Assembly (NCBI RefSeq): GCF_004357985.1
Contig: NZ_SMTF01000004.1
Span: 172,757-236,756, forward strand
DNA from: Luteimonas aestuarii
GTDB lineage: Bacteria > Pseudomonadota > Gammaproteobacteria > Xanthomonadales > Xanthomonadaceae
Direction: 5' to 3'
DNA: 64,000 nucleotides
Shown here: positions 6,572 through 14,685 of the stretch, in pieces
How positions within the stretch are numbered: the first letter of the stretch is position 1
Layout: every line of letters starts with the position of its first letter
Program-made: the position numbers and the translations under genes
Notes under the pieces: generated by a model
The model's input: the letters and a program-made list of their open reading frames with translations, nothing else
What the model was told of the DNA's origin: nothing
The model's database searches: none

Positions 6572-8794
6572 TCAGAACGTGTAACTCACGCCGAACGTGA
6601 GGTTGCGCCCCGGCAGCGGCACCGTGTCGGCAAGGAACGATGTGTGGTTCCAGACTTCCTGGTCCAGCAGGTTGGAGCCGCGCAGGAACAGGCGGGTGCG
6701 CGCATCGGCCAGGCGATAGTTCAACGTCAGGTTGAGCATGTCGTGTCCGGGGGTGACGGTCTCGAACTCGGCGATGTCGTCCTGCCGCGCCACGTGGTAC
6801 AGCTCCAGCTCGCCATCGAAGGCACCCACGCCCACGTTGACCCGGCCGCCGAAGCGCGAGGCCGGGATGCGCGGCACGCGCTCGCCGTCGCTGAAGCGCG
6901 CATTGACCCGGTCGCCGAACACCGTGAACGACAACGCGTCGGTCAGGCGCAGGGTTACCTCCGCTTCGACGCCACGGAACTCGGCATCGCGCTGGCTGTA
7001 CTTGATCAGGCGGAAGTCCTCGTACTGGTCCAGCGTGCGCGCGAAGATGTAGTCGTCGATGTTGTTGGCGAACGCGCCGATGCTGTAGGTCACGTCACCC
7101 ATGTGCCGACGCAGCAGCAGCTCGTAGTTGCGCGACGATTCCTTGCCGTACTCGGCGTTGTTCTCGGTACCACCGCAGGTCAGTGGGTGCGGCACCAGCC
7201 CGCACTCGTACGTGCTGGTGGCCAGGTGCACACCGCGGGCGTACAGCTCCTGCGCATGCGGCATGCGTTCGGAGTGCGAGGCCGAGAAGGTCAGGCTGGT
7301 GTCGGGCATGAAGGTCCAGATCGCCGCCGCGGAATACGAAGTGGCGGTATCGTCGTACGCAGGCCGGCCGCGGCTGTCATTGACCGGGCGATGCCGCAGC
7401 CATTCATGGCGTGCACCCAGTTCGAAATGCCACTGTTCGCTGGGCTCGAAATGCTCGACCAGGAACACGCCGGTGCTGCGCGTGTCCACCTCCGGCATGA
7501 ACGCCTCGAGACCGTCGGCCTTGAACGTGGTGTCGGCATGCTGCACGCCGATCACGCCGGTCCAGTTGCCCAGCGGCACGTGCTCAAGCTCCACGCGGGT
7601 CTCGTAGCCCTTGTTGGTGAAGGTGGTGGTGATATCGCCATCCTCGATCTCGTGGTGTCGATAGTCGGTGTGGCTGCCGCGGAAGCGGATGCGGCTGAAA
7701 CCGGCGAACGGATCGGCATACTCGCCACGCAGGTCGAAGCGCTTGCTGACCAGGTCGATCACCGGCACGCCATGCTCATCCTCGTGGTCATGGTCGTGGT
7801 CGTGGTCGTGGTCATGGCCGCCGCAGTGCAACGCGCTGCCGTGCGGGTGGCAGTCCTCGTACTCGTGGCTGTGCCCCGGCAAACCGTAGTCATCATCGCG
7901 ATAGGAATACGCCAGTCCCACGTAGCCGCGATCGGTCACCCAGGACATGCCCACGCTGGCATTGCGCGTGGTGGCGAACGTGCCATCGACGCGGGAGCCA
8001 TGCGAATGATCGTCATCATGGTCATGGTCGTGGTCATGATCGTGGTCATGATCGTGGTCATCGTCGTGATCGTCGTGGTGGTCGAACGCCCGGCGGCCGG
8101 ACCGGCCGAAACGATAGTCGTCGACGTCGCGATGCGACGCCTGGGCGTGCAGCACCAGGTTGGACCCGACCTGCGTGGTCACCGAGCCACCGAATGCCTG
8201 CTCGTTGGCAACCGTATTGCCTCGCACGACCAGGCGACCGTCGAAGCCGTCGGTCGGCAGCGCCGTGGGCACCTTGTTGTCGAGCACGTTGACCACGCCG
8301 CCGATCGCGCCGCCGCCGTACAGCAACGTCGCCGGGCCGCGCAGCACCTCGATGCGCTCGCCCAGCAGCGGGTCGACCGTGACCGCATGGTCGGGAGAGA
8401 TGTCGGAGGCATCGAGGATCGACGCGCTGTCGGACAGGATGCGCACGCGCGGGCCCACTTGGCCACGGATCACGGGCCGGCTGGAACCCGCGCCGAAGGT
8501 ATCGGCGCGCACGCCGGGCAGATGGTCGATCGCCTCGCCGAGCGTGCCGACGCCGCGCGCCACCAGGTCCTCGCCGTCGATCACGCTGTAAGGCACGGCG
8601 ATGTTGTTGGGGTCTTCGCCGATGGCGACGACGCGGACCGAGTCGAGCTGGACGACGCGGCTGGGCGACTGCGCGTCGGCGTCGGCTTCAGTCGCAGTCT
8701 CGTAGGCGGCCACGGGGGCGGCAGACACGGCGCCGAGCAGCACGAAGCCGACGGCGATACCAAGGGGATGACGGGAAAACGTGGGAGATGCCAT
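6572..8794 (-). CDS. znuD: ZnuD-like TonB-dependent zinc receptor
   Basis: An outer-membrane receptor of 740 residues. After a signal peptide (residues 1-31) comes the plug domain: LDSVRVVAIG, then EAIDHLPGVRADTFG, RPVIRGQ, EVLRGPATLLYGGGAIGGVVNVLDN, typical of TonB receptors. The barrel ends in the outer-membrane signal ...LTFGVSYTF. Two His/Asp repeats stand out in the barrel part, each around HDHDHDHD, near residues 240-265 and 325-340; similar His-rich loops occur in the zinc receptor ZnuD. ATG 8794 is chosen because it begins the signal peptide. A Zur-box-like site lies 54 bases upstream, and zur is nearby, so zinc uptake under zinc shortage is the best call; heme or another metal is possible. 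Confidence 0.87.
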   Translation of the reverse strand: MASPTFSRHPLGIAVGFVLLGAVSAAPVAAYETATEADADAQSPSRVVQLDSVRVVAIGEDPNNIAVPYSVIDGEDLVARGVGTLGEAIDHLPGVRADTFGAGSSRPVIRGQVGPRVRILSDSASILDASDISPDHAVTVDPLLGERIEVLRGPATLLYGGGAIGGVVNVLDNKVPTALPTDGFDGRLVVRGNTVANEQAFGGSVTTQVGSNLVLHAQASHRDVDDYRFGRSGRRAFDHHDDHDDDHDHDHDHDHDHDHDDDHSHGSRVDGTFATTRNASVGMSWVTDRGYVGLAYSYRDDDYGLPGHSHEYEDCHPHGSALHCGGHDHDHDHDHDHEDEHGVPVIDLVSKRFDLRGEYADPFAGFSRIRFRGSHTDYRHHEIEDGDITTTFTNKGYETRVELEHVPLGNWTGVIGVQHADTTFKADGLEAFMPEVDTRSTGVFLVEHFEPSEQWHFELGARHEWLRHRPVNDSRGRPAYDDTATSYSAAAIWTFMPDTSLTFSASHSERMPHAQELYARGVHLATSTYECGLVPHPLTCGGTENNAEYGKESSRNYELLLRRHMGDVTYSIGAFANNIDDYIFARTLDQYEDFRLIKYSQRDAEFRGVEAEVTLRLTDALSFTVFGDRVNARFSDGERVPRIPASRFGGRVNVGVGAFDGELELYHVARQDDIAEFETVTPGHDMLNLTLNYRLADARTRLFLRGSNLLDQEVWNHTSFLADTVPLPGRNLTFGVSYTF
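7782..7818 (-). repeat. Hexanucleotide tandem repeat coding (His-Asp)n, second tract
   Basis: Near-perfect repeats of a six-base unit (TGGTCG/TGGTCA on plus) inside the znuD-like gene. They encode HDHDHDHDHDH following a CxGG segment. Because the unit is a multiple of three, gain or loss of copies would change the loop length without breaking the frame. Confidence 0.75.
8006..8083 (-). repeat. Hexanucleotide tandem repeat coding (His-Asp)n, first tract
   Basis: About 78 bases made of variants of the units GTGGTC, ATGGTC and ATGATC, coding a run of alternating His and Asp between RRAFDHH and HSHGSR of the receptor. It is the longer of the two metal-binding-like tracts and is a likely site of length variation between strains. 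Confidence 0.75.
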
Positions 8795-8847
8795 GGGAAT
8801 CCGGTAGTCGAGGGAACGGGCCAGCGCGGGCTGGCGAGCAACTGTAA

Positions 8848-8862
8848 TGAAATAATATATCA
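8848..8862. promoter_or_regulatory. Putative Zur box before the znuD-like gene
   Basis: TGAAATAATATATCA matches the inner Zur consensus TGTTATAATATAACA at 12 of 15 positions and is nearly symmetrical. It sits 54 bases upstream of the receptor start codon in an AT-rich patch in otherwise GC-rich DNA, where a promoter is expected. The presence of a second such site before the MerC-like gene supports it. Confidence 0.55.
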
Positions 8863-8998
8863 CTACGCGTGCCATTGGTCATTGCCGGCCCCGGAATCCC
8901 GGGCCGGCAGTGCCGGGCCCAGCTGTCGCCTCCAACCACATCCCTGTCGTCACGATGCCCAGCAGGCCCCTTGCCGCAGCGCTATGCGCCGGCCCCAA

Positions 8999-9018
8999 AA
9001 GCATGTATATACATGCTT
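8999..9018. promoter_or_regulatory. Perfect 20-bp palindrome, likely operator of the MarR regulator
   Basis: AAGCATGTATATACATGCTT is a perfect inverted repeat. It ends 20 bases before the ATG of the MarR-type gene at 9039 and would overlap its promoter or leader. MarR proteins bind palindromes of 16-20 bp as dimers and often repress their own operon, so it is the natural candidate for its binding site, controlling the regulator and the MFS transporter behind it. Confidence 0.6.
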
Positions 9019-9038
9019 ATTCCGGGCGTCCGTATCCA

Positions 9039-9476
9039 ATGCCTTCCTCGCCGCACTTCGTTTCCACCTGCACCTGCTTCCGCCTGCGCAAGTTCAGCCG
9101 GCTGCTGTCGCAGCGCTACGACGCGGCGCTTGCGCCGGCCGGACTCAACGTGAACCAGCTGTCGATCCTGCGCCGGGCCAGTCATGCGCCACACACCATC
9201 GGCTCGCTCGCCACCGAGCTGGGCATGGAGCGCAGCACGCTCAGCCGCGACCTCAAGCACGTCGCTGCAAAGGGCTGGATTCGCATGGCGACGGGTGAGG
9301 ATGCCCGGCAGAAACGGATCGTCGTGACGGCGGTTGGCCAACGCATCATCGCTCGCGCCCTTCCTCTGTGGCGCGAGGCGCAGGAGAGCACAGGCGATAT
9401 CGTGGGACAGGACGCGCTGCAGCGACTGCACGGCGATCTCGACGCCGCGCTCGAACGATTGGCCTCGGTACCGTGA
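9039..9476 (+). CDS. MarR-family transcriptional regulator
   Basis: A 145-residue winged-helix protein. After a dimerisation helix (RLRKFSRLLSQRYDAALAPAGLNVNQLSIL) comes the DNA-binding part SLATELGMERSTLSRDLKHVAAKGWI (about residues 60-85) and the wing with the conserved MATGEDARQKRIVVTAVG (Asp-x-Arg). The length is typical. The gene follows a perfect 20-bp palindrome and its stop codon overlaps the GTG start of an MFS transporter by four bases (GTGA), so the two are translationally coupled and the regulator probably controls efflux or uptake through that carrier. The ligand is unknown. Confidence 0.88.
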   Translation: MPSSPHFVSTCTCFRLRKFSRLLSQRYDAALAPAGLNVNQLSILRRASHAPHTIGSLATELGMERSTLSRDLKHVAAKGWIRMATGEDARQKRIVVTAVGQRIIARALPLWREAQESTGDIVGQDALQRLHGDLDAALERLASVP

Positions 9477-10714
9477 CCGCCGCGCCCCGCTACTGGCCGC
9501 TGGTGCTTGCCGCGACGGCGATGTTGCTCATCACCATGGGCATCCGCCAGTCGCTGGGCCTTTACGTGCAGCCGATCGCACTGGACACGGGGCTGGGCAT
9601 TGCGAGTATCAGTTTTGCGCTCGCCATCGGCCAACTGGTCTGGGGCGCGGTGCAGCCCGCCTTCGGCGCTTGGGCGGACCAGCGCGGCAGCGGCCGCGTA
9701 CTGGTCGTGGGCGGGCTGTTGCTGTTCACCGGCATGGCGCTGGCGCCGATGTTCCAGGGCGGCTGGGGCCTGGCAATGACGCTGGGCGTGCTTGCGGCCG
9801 CCGGTGCGGGTGCGGGCAGCTTCTCGGTGCTGATCGGCGCGACGGCAAGCGCGATTCCCGCGGAGAAGCGCTCGATGGCGGCCGGCGTGATCAATGCCGG
9901 CGGTTCGGCCGGCCAGTTCGCGTTCGCGCCGCTCACGCAGGCGGTGATCAGCGGGTTCGGATGGATGGCGGCGATGTGGACGATGGCCCTGGCCGCCCTC
10001 GCCACGCTACCGCTGGCATGGCCGCTGCGACGCAGGCAGGTACAGGGCGATACCGCGCCCAACGCCGCAGCTGTCGTCGCGGCGCCCGTCGGGGGCATCA
10101 CGCTCGGCGAGCAGTTGCGGATCGCGATCCGCGACCGAAGCTACTGGTGCCTGCACATCGGCTTCTTCACCTGCGGCTTCCACATCGCTTTCCTGGTCAC
10201 CCACCTGCCGACGGAAATCGCGCTATGCGGCCTGCCCGGCAGCGTGTCGGCGATCTCGCTCGCAGTGATCGGGTTGTGCAACATCGCCGGCAGCCTGGCG
10301 GTGGGCTGGCTGGGGCAGCACTACCGGATGAAGTCGCTGCTGGCGCTGATGTATGCCAGCCGCGCCGCGTTGATCGTGGTGTACCTGCTGTCGCCGCCCA
10401 CGCCCACGACGTTCTACCTGTTCGCGGCCGGGTTGGGCGCGACCTGGCTGGCCACGGTGCCGCCCACCGCCGGCATCATCGGCAAGCTGTTCGGACCGCG
10501 CTACCTCGCCACCCTGTTCGGCTTCGCCTTGCTCTCGCACCAGGTGGGCGGCTTCTTCGGCGCATGGCTGGGTGGCCTGGCGATCGAGCGGCTCGGCGAC
10601 TACACGTGGATGTGGTACGCCGACATCGTGCTGGCGCTGCTGGCTGCTGCGTTCAACCTGCCGATCCGGGAAGGCTCGCCGCGCAAGACGGCTGCCGCGC
10701 CACAGGCCGTGTAG
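9473..10714 (+). CDS. MFS transporter, OFA/MCT-like
   Basis: A 413-residue inner-membrane carrier with 12 likely membrane helices. The first helix LVLAATAMLLITMGIRQSLGLYVQPI, the loop AFGAWADQRGSGRVLVVGG between helices 2 and 3 (the MFS motif GxxADRxGxR), and GAGAGSFSVLIGATASAIPAEKRSMAAGVINAGGSAGQFAFAP point to the oxalate/formate antiporter-like or monocarboxylate branch. GTG 9473 overlaps the stop of the MarR gene, which supports this start. Substrate is not predictable. It converges on zur. Confidence 0.85.
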   Translation: MTAAPRYWPLVLAATAMLLITMGIRQSLGLYVQPIALDTGLGIASISFALAIGQLVWGAVQPAFGAWADQRGSGRVLVVGGLLLFTGMALAPMFQGGWGLAMTLGVLAAAGAGAGSFSVLIGATASAIPAEKRSMAAGVINAGGSAGQFAFAPLTQAVISGFGWMAAMWTMALAALATLPLAWPLRRRQVQGDTAPNAAAVVAAPVGGITLGEQLRIAIRDRSYWCLHIGFFTCGFHIAFLVTHLPTEIALCGLPGSVSAISLAVIGLCNIAGSLAVGWLGQHYRMKSLLALMYASRAALIVVYLLSPPTPTTFYLFAAGLGATWLATVPPTAGIIGKLFGPRYLATLFGFALLSHQVGGFFGAWLGGLAIERLGDYTWMWYADIVLALLAAAFNLPIREGSPRKTAAAPQAV

Positions 10715-10731
10715 GGCCCTCCCCCACGGAT

Positions 10732-11232
10732 TCAGTCAGGCTCGTTTGCCGCGCACGCCGCGCACAGGCCGTGCACTTCAAGCGTCTGCGCCTGCGGCAC
10801 GAAACCCAGCGCGCGTGCGCGTTCGTCGAGCGATGCCACCACCTGCTCGTCCTCCAGCTCCACCGCGTTGTGGCAGCGGTCGCAGATCAGGAACGGCACC
10901 GAATGCTGGTCGCTGTTGGGATGGTGGCAGGCGACGAAGGCGTTGACCGACTGCAGCTTGTGGATGAAGCCGTTGGCCAGCAGGAAATCCAGCGCGCGGT
11001 AGACCGTGGGCGGCGCGTCCGCACCCGCGCCCTTGCCGCTGCGCACCCTGTCCAGCAGATCGTAGGCCTTGACCGGCTTGCCGGCCTCGGCGATCAGGCC
11101 CAGCACACGCGCTCGGATCGGCGTCAGCCGCAGGCCCCGCTCGGCGCAGGCCTTTTCGACCGCGCGCACGAAGCCCTTCGCGTCATGCACGTGGTGGTGC
11201 GGGTCGGTGCAGGCGTGGTCGTGCTTGCTCAT
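10732..11232 (-). CDS. zur: Zinc uptake regulator, Fur family
   Basis: A 166-residue zinc-sensing repressor. Residues 1-15 are unusually rich in His, Asp and Cys (MSKHDHACTDPHHHVH). The winged helix spans about residues 25-85 (RGLRLTPIRARVLGLIAE ... TVYRALDFLLANGFIHKL). ACHHPNSDQHSVPFLICDRCHN and GLCAAC carry the two CxxC pairs of the structural zinc site. ALDFLLANGFIHKLQSVNAF is a Zur rather than Fur signature. Start ATG 11232 lies 31 bases after the gltX stop, so it may be read from the gltX transcript. Its probable targets in this window are the two Zur-box-like sites at 5747 and 8848. Confidence 0.9.
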   Translation of the reverse strand: MSKHDHACTDPHHHVHDAKGFVRAVEKACAERGLRLTPIRARVLGLIAEAGKPVKAYDLLDRVRSGKGAGADAPPTVYRALDFLLANGFIHKLQSVNAFVACHHPNSDQHSVPFLICDRCHNAVELEDEQVVASLDERARALGFVPQAQTLEVHGLCAACAANEPD

Positions 11233-11263
11233 GTCCACATGATGGTGCCGAAGGCCGCCGGTC

Positions 11264-12676
11264 TCAACCCGAGTCGCCGGCCGGCACCCTGGCAATGGCC
11301 GCGTCGATGCGGGCCAGCGCCTCGTCGCGCCCGGCCAGGTAGACGGTATGCGAGATGTCGGGGCTCACCTGGGTGCCGGTGATCGCCACCCGCAACGGCT
11401 GCGCCACCTTGCCCATGCCCAGTCCCAACGCTTCGGCGGTGGCGTGCAGCGCTTCGCCGACCGCCTCGGCGCTCCAGTCGGCCAGCGCGGCCAAGCGTTC
11501 GCGCGCCTCGCGCAGCGGCGCATCGGCGCCGGCCTTGAGGTGCTTCGCGACGGCGGCTTCGTCGTAATGCGCCAGCGGCCCGAACCAGATGGCGGCACGC
11601 TCGGCCATTTCCTTCAGCGTCTGCACCCGGTCGCGCAGCGCCAGCACGATGTCGGCAGGCGCGGGACCCTTCGGCAGGTCGTAACCGGCCTGCAGCAGGT
11701 GCCATTCCAGATGCGTCGCAACGGCAGCCGGGTCGTCGTTCTTCAGGTACTGTTGGTTGAGCCAGCCCAGCTTGGCCGGATCCAGCCGCGAGGCCTTCGC
11801 GTTCACGTCCTTCAACGCGAACAACTGCTGCATCTCGGCGATGCTGAAGATCTCCTGGTCGCCATGCGACCAGCCCAACCGAACCAGGTAGTTGAGCAGC
11901 GCGTGCGGCAGGTAGCCGGCATCGCGGTACTGCATCACGTCGGCGGCACCGGTGCGCTTGGACAGCTTCGCGCCCTGCTCGTCGAGGATCATCGGCAAAT
12001 GCGCGAACGCGGGCACAGGCGCACCCAGCGCTTCGTACAGGTTGATCTGTCGCGGGGTGTTGTTGACGTGGTCGTCGCCGCGCACCACGTCGGTGATGCG
12101 CATGTCGATGTCGTCCACCACCACGGCGAAGTTGTAGGTGGCGTAGCCGTCCGGGCGGAAGATCACCAGGTCGTCGAGCTCGCTGTTGGCGATCTCGATG
12201 CGGCCCTTGACCTTGTCGTCCCACGCCACCACGCCGTCGATGGGGTTCCTGAACCGGATGACGCGGTTCGGGTCGTCACGCTTCGGTTCATTGCGGTCAC
12301 GGTAGGCGCCGTTGTAGCGCGGCTTGTCGCCCTTGGCCATGGCGGCTTCGCGCATGGCATCGAGTTCTTCCTTCGACTCGTAGGCGTAGTAGGCCTTGCC
12401 TTCCGCCACCAGTCGCTCCGCCATCTCGCGATAGCGGTCGAGGCGATGCGTCTGGTAGACCGGGCCTTCGTCGTAGTCCAGTCCCAGCCATGCCATTGCA
12501 TCGAGGATCGCGTCGATCGCTGCCTGCGTGCTCCGCTCACGATCGGTGTCCTCGATGCGCAGCACGAATTCGCCTCCTCGGTGCCGCGCTTCCAGCCAGC
12601 AGTACAGCGCGGTGCGCGCACCGCCGATGTGCAGGTAACCGGTGGGGCTGGGGGCGAAGCGGGTACGGCAGGACAT
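11264..12676 (-). CDS. gltX: Glutamate--tRNA ligase
   Basis: Charges tRNA(Glu) with glutamate in the cytoplasm. At 470 residues it has the length of the bacterial enzyme. [20 protein letters not shown] (residues 6-25) holds the class I HIGH-type motif, [10 protein letters not shown] follows, and KLSKRTGA (about residues 237-244) is the KMSKS-type loop. The C-terminal third is the anticodon-binding helical cage. zur follows 31 bases downstream. The upstream side, toward lpxH, is a divergent interval that contains an inverted pair of REP palindromes. Confidence 0.97.
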   Translation of the reverse strand: MSCRTRFAPSPTGYLHIGGARTALYCWLEARHRGGEFVLRIEDTDRERSTQAAIDAILDAMAWLGLDYDEGPVYQTHRLDRYREMAERLVAEGKAYYAYESKEELDAMREAAMAKGDKPRYNGAYRDRNEPKRDDPNRVIRFRNPIDGVVAWDDKVKGRIEIANSELDDLVIFRPDGYATYNFAVVVDDIDMRITDVVRGDDHVNNTPRQINLYEALGAPVPAFAHLPMILDEQGAKLSKRTGAADVMQYRDAGYLPHALLNYLVRLGWSHGDQEIFSIAEMQQLFALKDVNAKASRLDPAKLGWLNQQYLKNDDPAAVATHLEWHLLQAGYDLPKGPAPADIVLALRDRVQTLKEMAERAAIWFGPLAHYDEAAVAKHLKAGADAPLREARERLAALADWSAEAVGEALHATAEALGLGMGKVAQPLRVAITGTQVSPDISHTVYLAGRDEALARIDAAIARVPAGDSG

Positions 12677-12712
12677 GGCGAAGGGACTGCAAGGGAAAGG
12701 CGGGATTTTAAC

Positions 12713-12779
12713 GTAGGCCGGGCCTCGGCCCGTCGTTCGTTGGACGATGTGGGTGCAGGCGGGTCGAGACCCGCCCTAC
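12713..12779. repeat. Inverted pair of GTAG-type REP palindromes
   Basis: Two REP units face each other between the divergent genes gltX and lpxH. The left unit starts GTAGG at 12713 with stem CCGGGC / GCCCG; the right unit (12758-12779) is GGCGGGTC / GACCCGCC and ends in CTAC, i.e. GTAG on the other strand. This head-to-head arrangement is the usual REP pair form. Copies of the right unit recur at 18533, 18627 and 22792. Confidence 0.8.
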
Positions 12780-12788
12780 AATCAGGCC

Positions 12789-13520
12789 ATGACCACGCTT
12801 TTCGTTTCGGACCTGCACCTCGACCCGGTGCGTCCGCAGGCCACGCGCCTGTTCCTCGAATTCCTCGCCGGCGAGGCGCGCAACGCCGATGCGCTGTACA
12901 TCCTCGGCGACCTGTTCGAGGCCTGGGTGGGCGACGACGATCCGTCGGACACCGGCGCCGCGGTTGCCGAAAGCCTGCACGCCATGTCCGCCGTCGGCAT
13001 ATCGGTGTATTTCCAGCGCGGCAACCGCGACTTCCTGCTGGCCAACGACTACGCGCGCCGCGCCGGCATCACGGTCCTGCCCGACCCCGCCGTGGTGCTG
13101 CTGCACGGCAATCCCGTGCTGCTGACGCACGGCGACCTGCTTTGCACCGACGACGCCGCCTACCAGCAATTCCGCGCACAGACCCGCGACCCCGGCTGGC
13201 AGGCGCGCTTCCTGGCGCAGCCTCTGGAAGCACGCATCGCGTTTGCCGCCCAGGCGCGCGCCGCCAGCCAGGCACGGCAGGGCGAGTTGCGAGATGCCGG
13301 CACGATGGAAACCATCACCGATGTCGCCGCTTCCACGGTCGACGAATACTTCACCCGTTATGGCGTGAACACCATGATCCACGGCCACACGCACCGCCCG
13401 GCGATCCACGCGCTCGACGTGGATGGACGCGAACGTCGCCGCATCGTGCTGGGCGACTGGTATGAGCAGGGCTCGGTACTGCGCGTGGATGCGGACGGGT
13501 TTCGCCTGTTTTCATTGTAG
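12789..13520 (+). CDS. lpxH: UDP-2,3-diacylglucosamine diphosphatase
   Basis: Hydrolyses UDP-2,3-diacylglucosamine to lipid X and UMP, the fourth step of lipid A synthesis, at the inner face of the membrane. The 243-residue protein has the metallophosphatase metal ligands: FVSDLHLD (Asp7, His9), [20 protein letters not shown] (GNRD), [11 protein letters not shown] and [12 protein letters not shown] 12789 starts 10 bases after a REP palindrome. The last codons ...RLFSL are followed by TAG at 13518-13520, and that TAG is part of the GTAGGAGC head of the repeat element that follows. Confidence 0.95.
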   Translation: MTTLFVSDLHLDPVRPQATRLFLEFLAGEARNADALYILGDLFEAWVGDDDPSDTGAAVAESLHAMSAVGISVYFQRGNRDFLLANDYARRAGITVLPDPAVVLLHGNPVLLTHGDLLCTDDAAYQQFRAQTRDPGWQARFLAQPLEARIAFAAQARAASQARQGELRDAGTMETITDVAASTVDEYFTRYGVNTMIHGHTHRPAIHALDVDGRERRRIVLGDWYEQGSVLRVDADGFRLFSL

Positions 13521-13866
13521 GAGCGCCCATGGGCGGGACCGGGAAAAACGGATTCCGCTCCCGATCCCGGTCCGTGCAGGCGCAGGTCCGATGCCACCGC
13601 AAGTCGCGGCCCGATATCCGCCTGGTTGCGGTGACATCGGACCTGCGCGGACAGACCATCGCCCTTACGATGGAAGAGCGAAACAGCTTGTTCTTGCACT
13701 GGCCTTCCTGCTGAGGTGCCTGCCGGGGCCATGCCGACCAAGCGGATATCGGGCCGCGACCCGGCGTGGCACCGGCAGGCGCCTCCGGGTGTCCCCGCTG
13801 TTCCCGGATCGGGAGAAGAACCGAAAAGTCGCGGGCGCGCCGATCGCGGGCATGGCCCGCTCCTAC
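13517..13866. repeat. 350-bp inverted-repeat element with REP-like ends
   Basis: The element begins GTAGGAGCGCCCATGGGCG and ends with CGGGCATGGCCCGCTCCTAC, so both ends carry the head GTAGGAGC facing outward-in, each with its own small palindrome. Inside are nested inverted repeats: 13581-13602 against 13625-13646 (22-base arms, one mismatch), 13603-13619 against 13743-13759 (CGGCCCGATATCCGC type) and 13558-13570 against 13804-13816 (CTCCCGATCCCGG, one mismatch). I see no gene in it. The two flanking genes converge on it, and the TAG stop codons of both lie in its end repeats. It resembles a non-coding mobile element (MITE or REP cluster). Confidence 0.7.
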
Positions 13867-14672
13867 ACGCGGCCGGCGGATTCCATCAACGCGGCCAACT
13901 CTTCCTCGCTGAAGCCTGCTGCACTGCGCGCCTCGACGTTGAACGGCCCGTGCAGTACCGCGCGCGCGTACTCGGACAGCAACTCGCGGAACTTCGGCTC
14001 GGGCGCGATGCCGCGCTGTTCACAGTACCAGCGGAACCAACGGCTGCCGGCGGCGACGTGCGCCACTTCCTCGCGCAGGATCACCTCGAGGATCTGAACC
14101 GTGTCCTCGTCACCCAGCGCGCGCAGCTTCATGATCATCCCGGGCGTCACGTCCAGCCCGCGCGCTTCCAGCACGCGCGGCACCAGTGCCATGCGCGCAA
14201 GGCCATCGTGCGCGGTCTTCTCGCACATTTCCCACAGGCCATTGTGGGCGTCGAAATCGCCGTAGTCGTGGCCCAGCGCGCGCAACCGGGCGAGCAGCAG
14301 CGTGAAGTGCCGTGCCTCGTCGTCGGCGATGCGTACCCAGTCAAGGTAGAACGCATGCGGCAAGCCACGGAAGCGGTACGCCGCATCCCACGCCAGGTCC
14401 ACCGCGTTGAGCTCGATGTGCGCGATGGAATGGACGAACGCCGCCCTGCCCTCCGTGCTGCCGAATCCTCGCCGCGGCAGCTCGCGCGGGTGCACCAGCG
14501 CGGGACGCGTTGGTCGACCGGGCATTCGGATCGGCTCGGGCTCCGACCCACCGGCGGGGATGGCCAGCTCACCGCGCAGGAAGGCCGCCGCATGGCGATG
14601 CGTCAGCGCGATCTTGTCTTCAATGGACGCCGCATCGAGGCACTCGCGCGCGGCGTCGAACAGCGTCGGCAT
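13863..14672 (-). CDS. DUF455 ferritin-like protein
   Basis: A 269-residue protein of the DUF455 family, which has a ferritin-like four-helix fold. Likely di-iron ligands are seen in HIELNAVDLAWDAA, DDEARHFTLL (ExxH) and REEVAHVAAG (ExxH), in the right order. The biochemical role is not established; relatives include tRNA-hydroxylase-like di-iron enzymes. Start ATG 14672 lies 13 bases after the purF stop codon, so it is the last gene of the folC-SPOR-purF unit. Its own stop codon TAG (13865-13863) is formed by the GTAG end of the adjacent inverted-repeat element. Confidence 0.85.
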   Translation of the reverse strand: MPTLFDAARECLDAASIEDKIALTHRHAAAFLRGELAIPAGGSEPEPIRMPGRPTRPALVHPRELPRRGFGSTEGRAAFVHSIAHIELNAVDLAWDAAYRFRGLPHAFYLDWVRIADDEARHFTLLLARLRALGHDYGDFDAHNGLWEMCEKTAHDGLARMALVPRVLEARGLDVTPGMIMKLRALGDEDTVQILEVILREEVAHVAAGSRWFRWYCEQRGIAPEPKFRELLSEYARAVLHGPFNVEARSAAGFSEEELAALMESAGRV

Positions 14673-14685
14673 CGCCGCGCCGCGA

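Noticed and set aside
7782..8083. Possible CRISPR-like or other array from the short repeats
   Set aside because: The repeats are six-base units in frame within a receptor gene, without spacers.
6347..9298. A plus-strand open frame of nearly 1000 codons opposite the znuD-like receptor
   Set aside because: Its valine- and isoleucine-rich runs are the reverse reading of the His-Asp repeats. The minus strand holds a complete TonB receptor.
13517..13866. A small gene in the 350-base interval between lpxH and the DUF455 gene
   Set aside because: The short frames cross nested inverted repeats and have no ribosome site or familiar motif.
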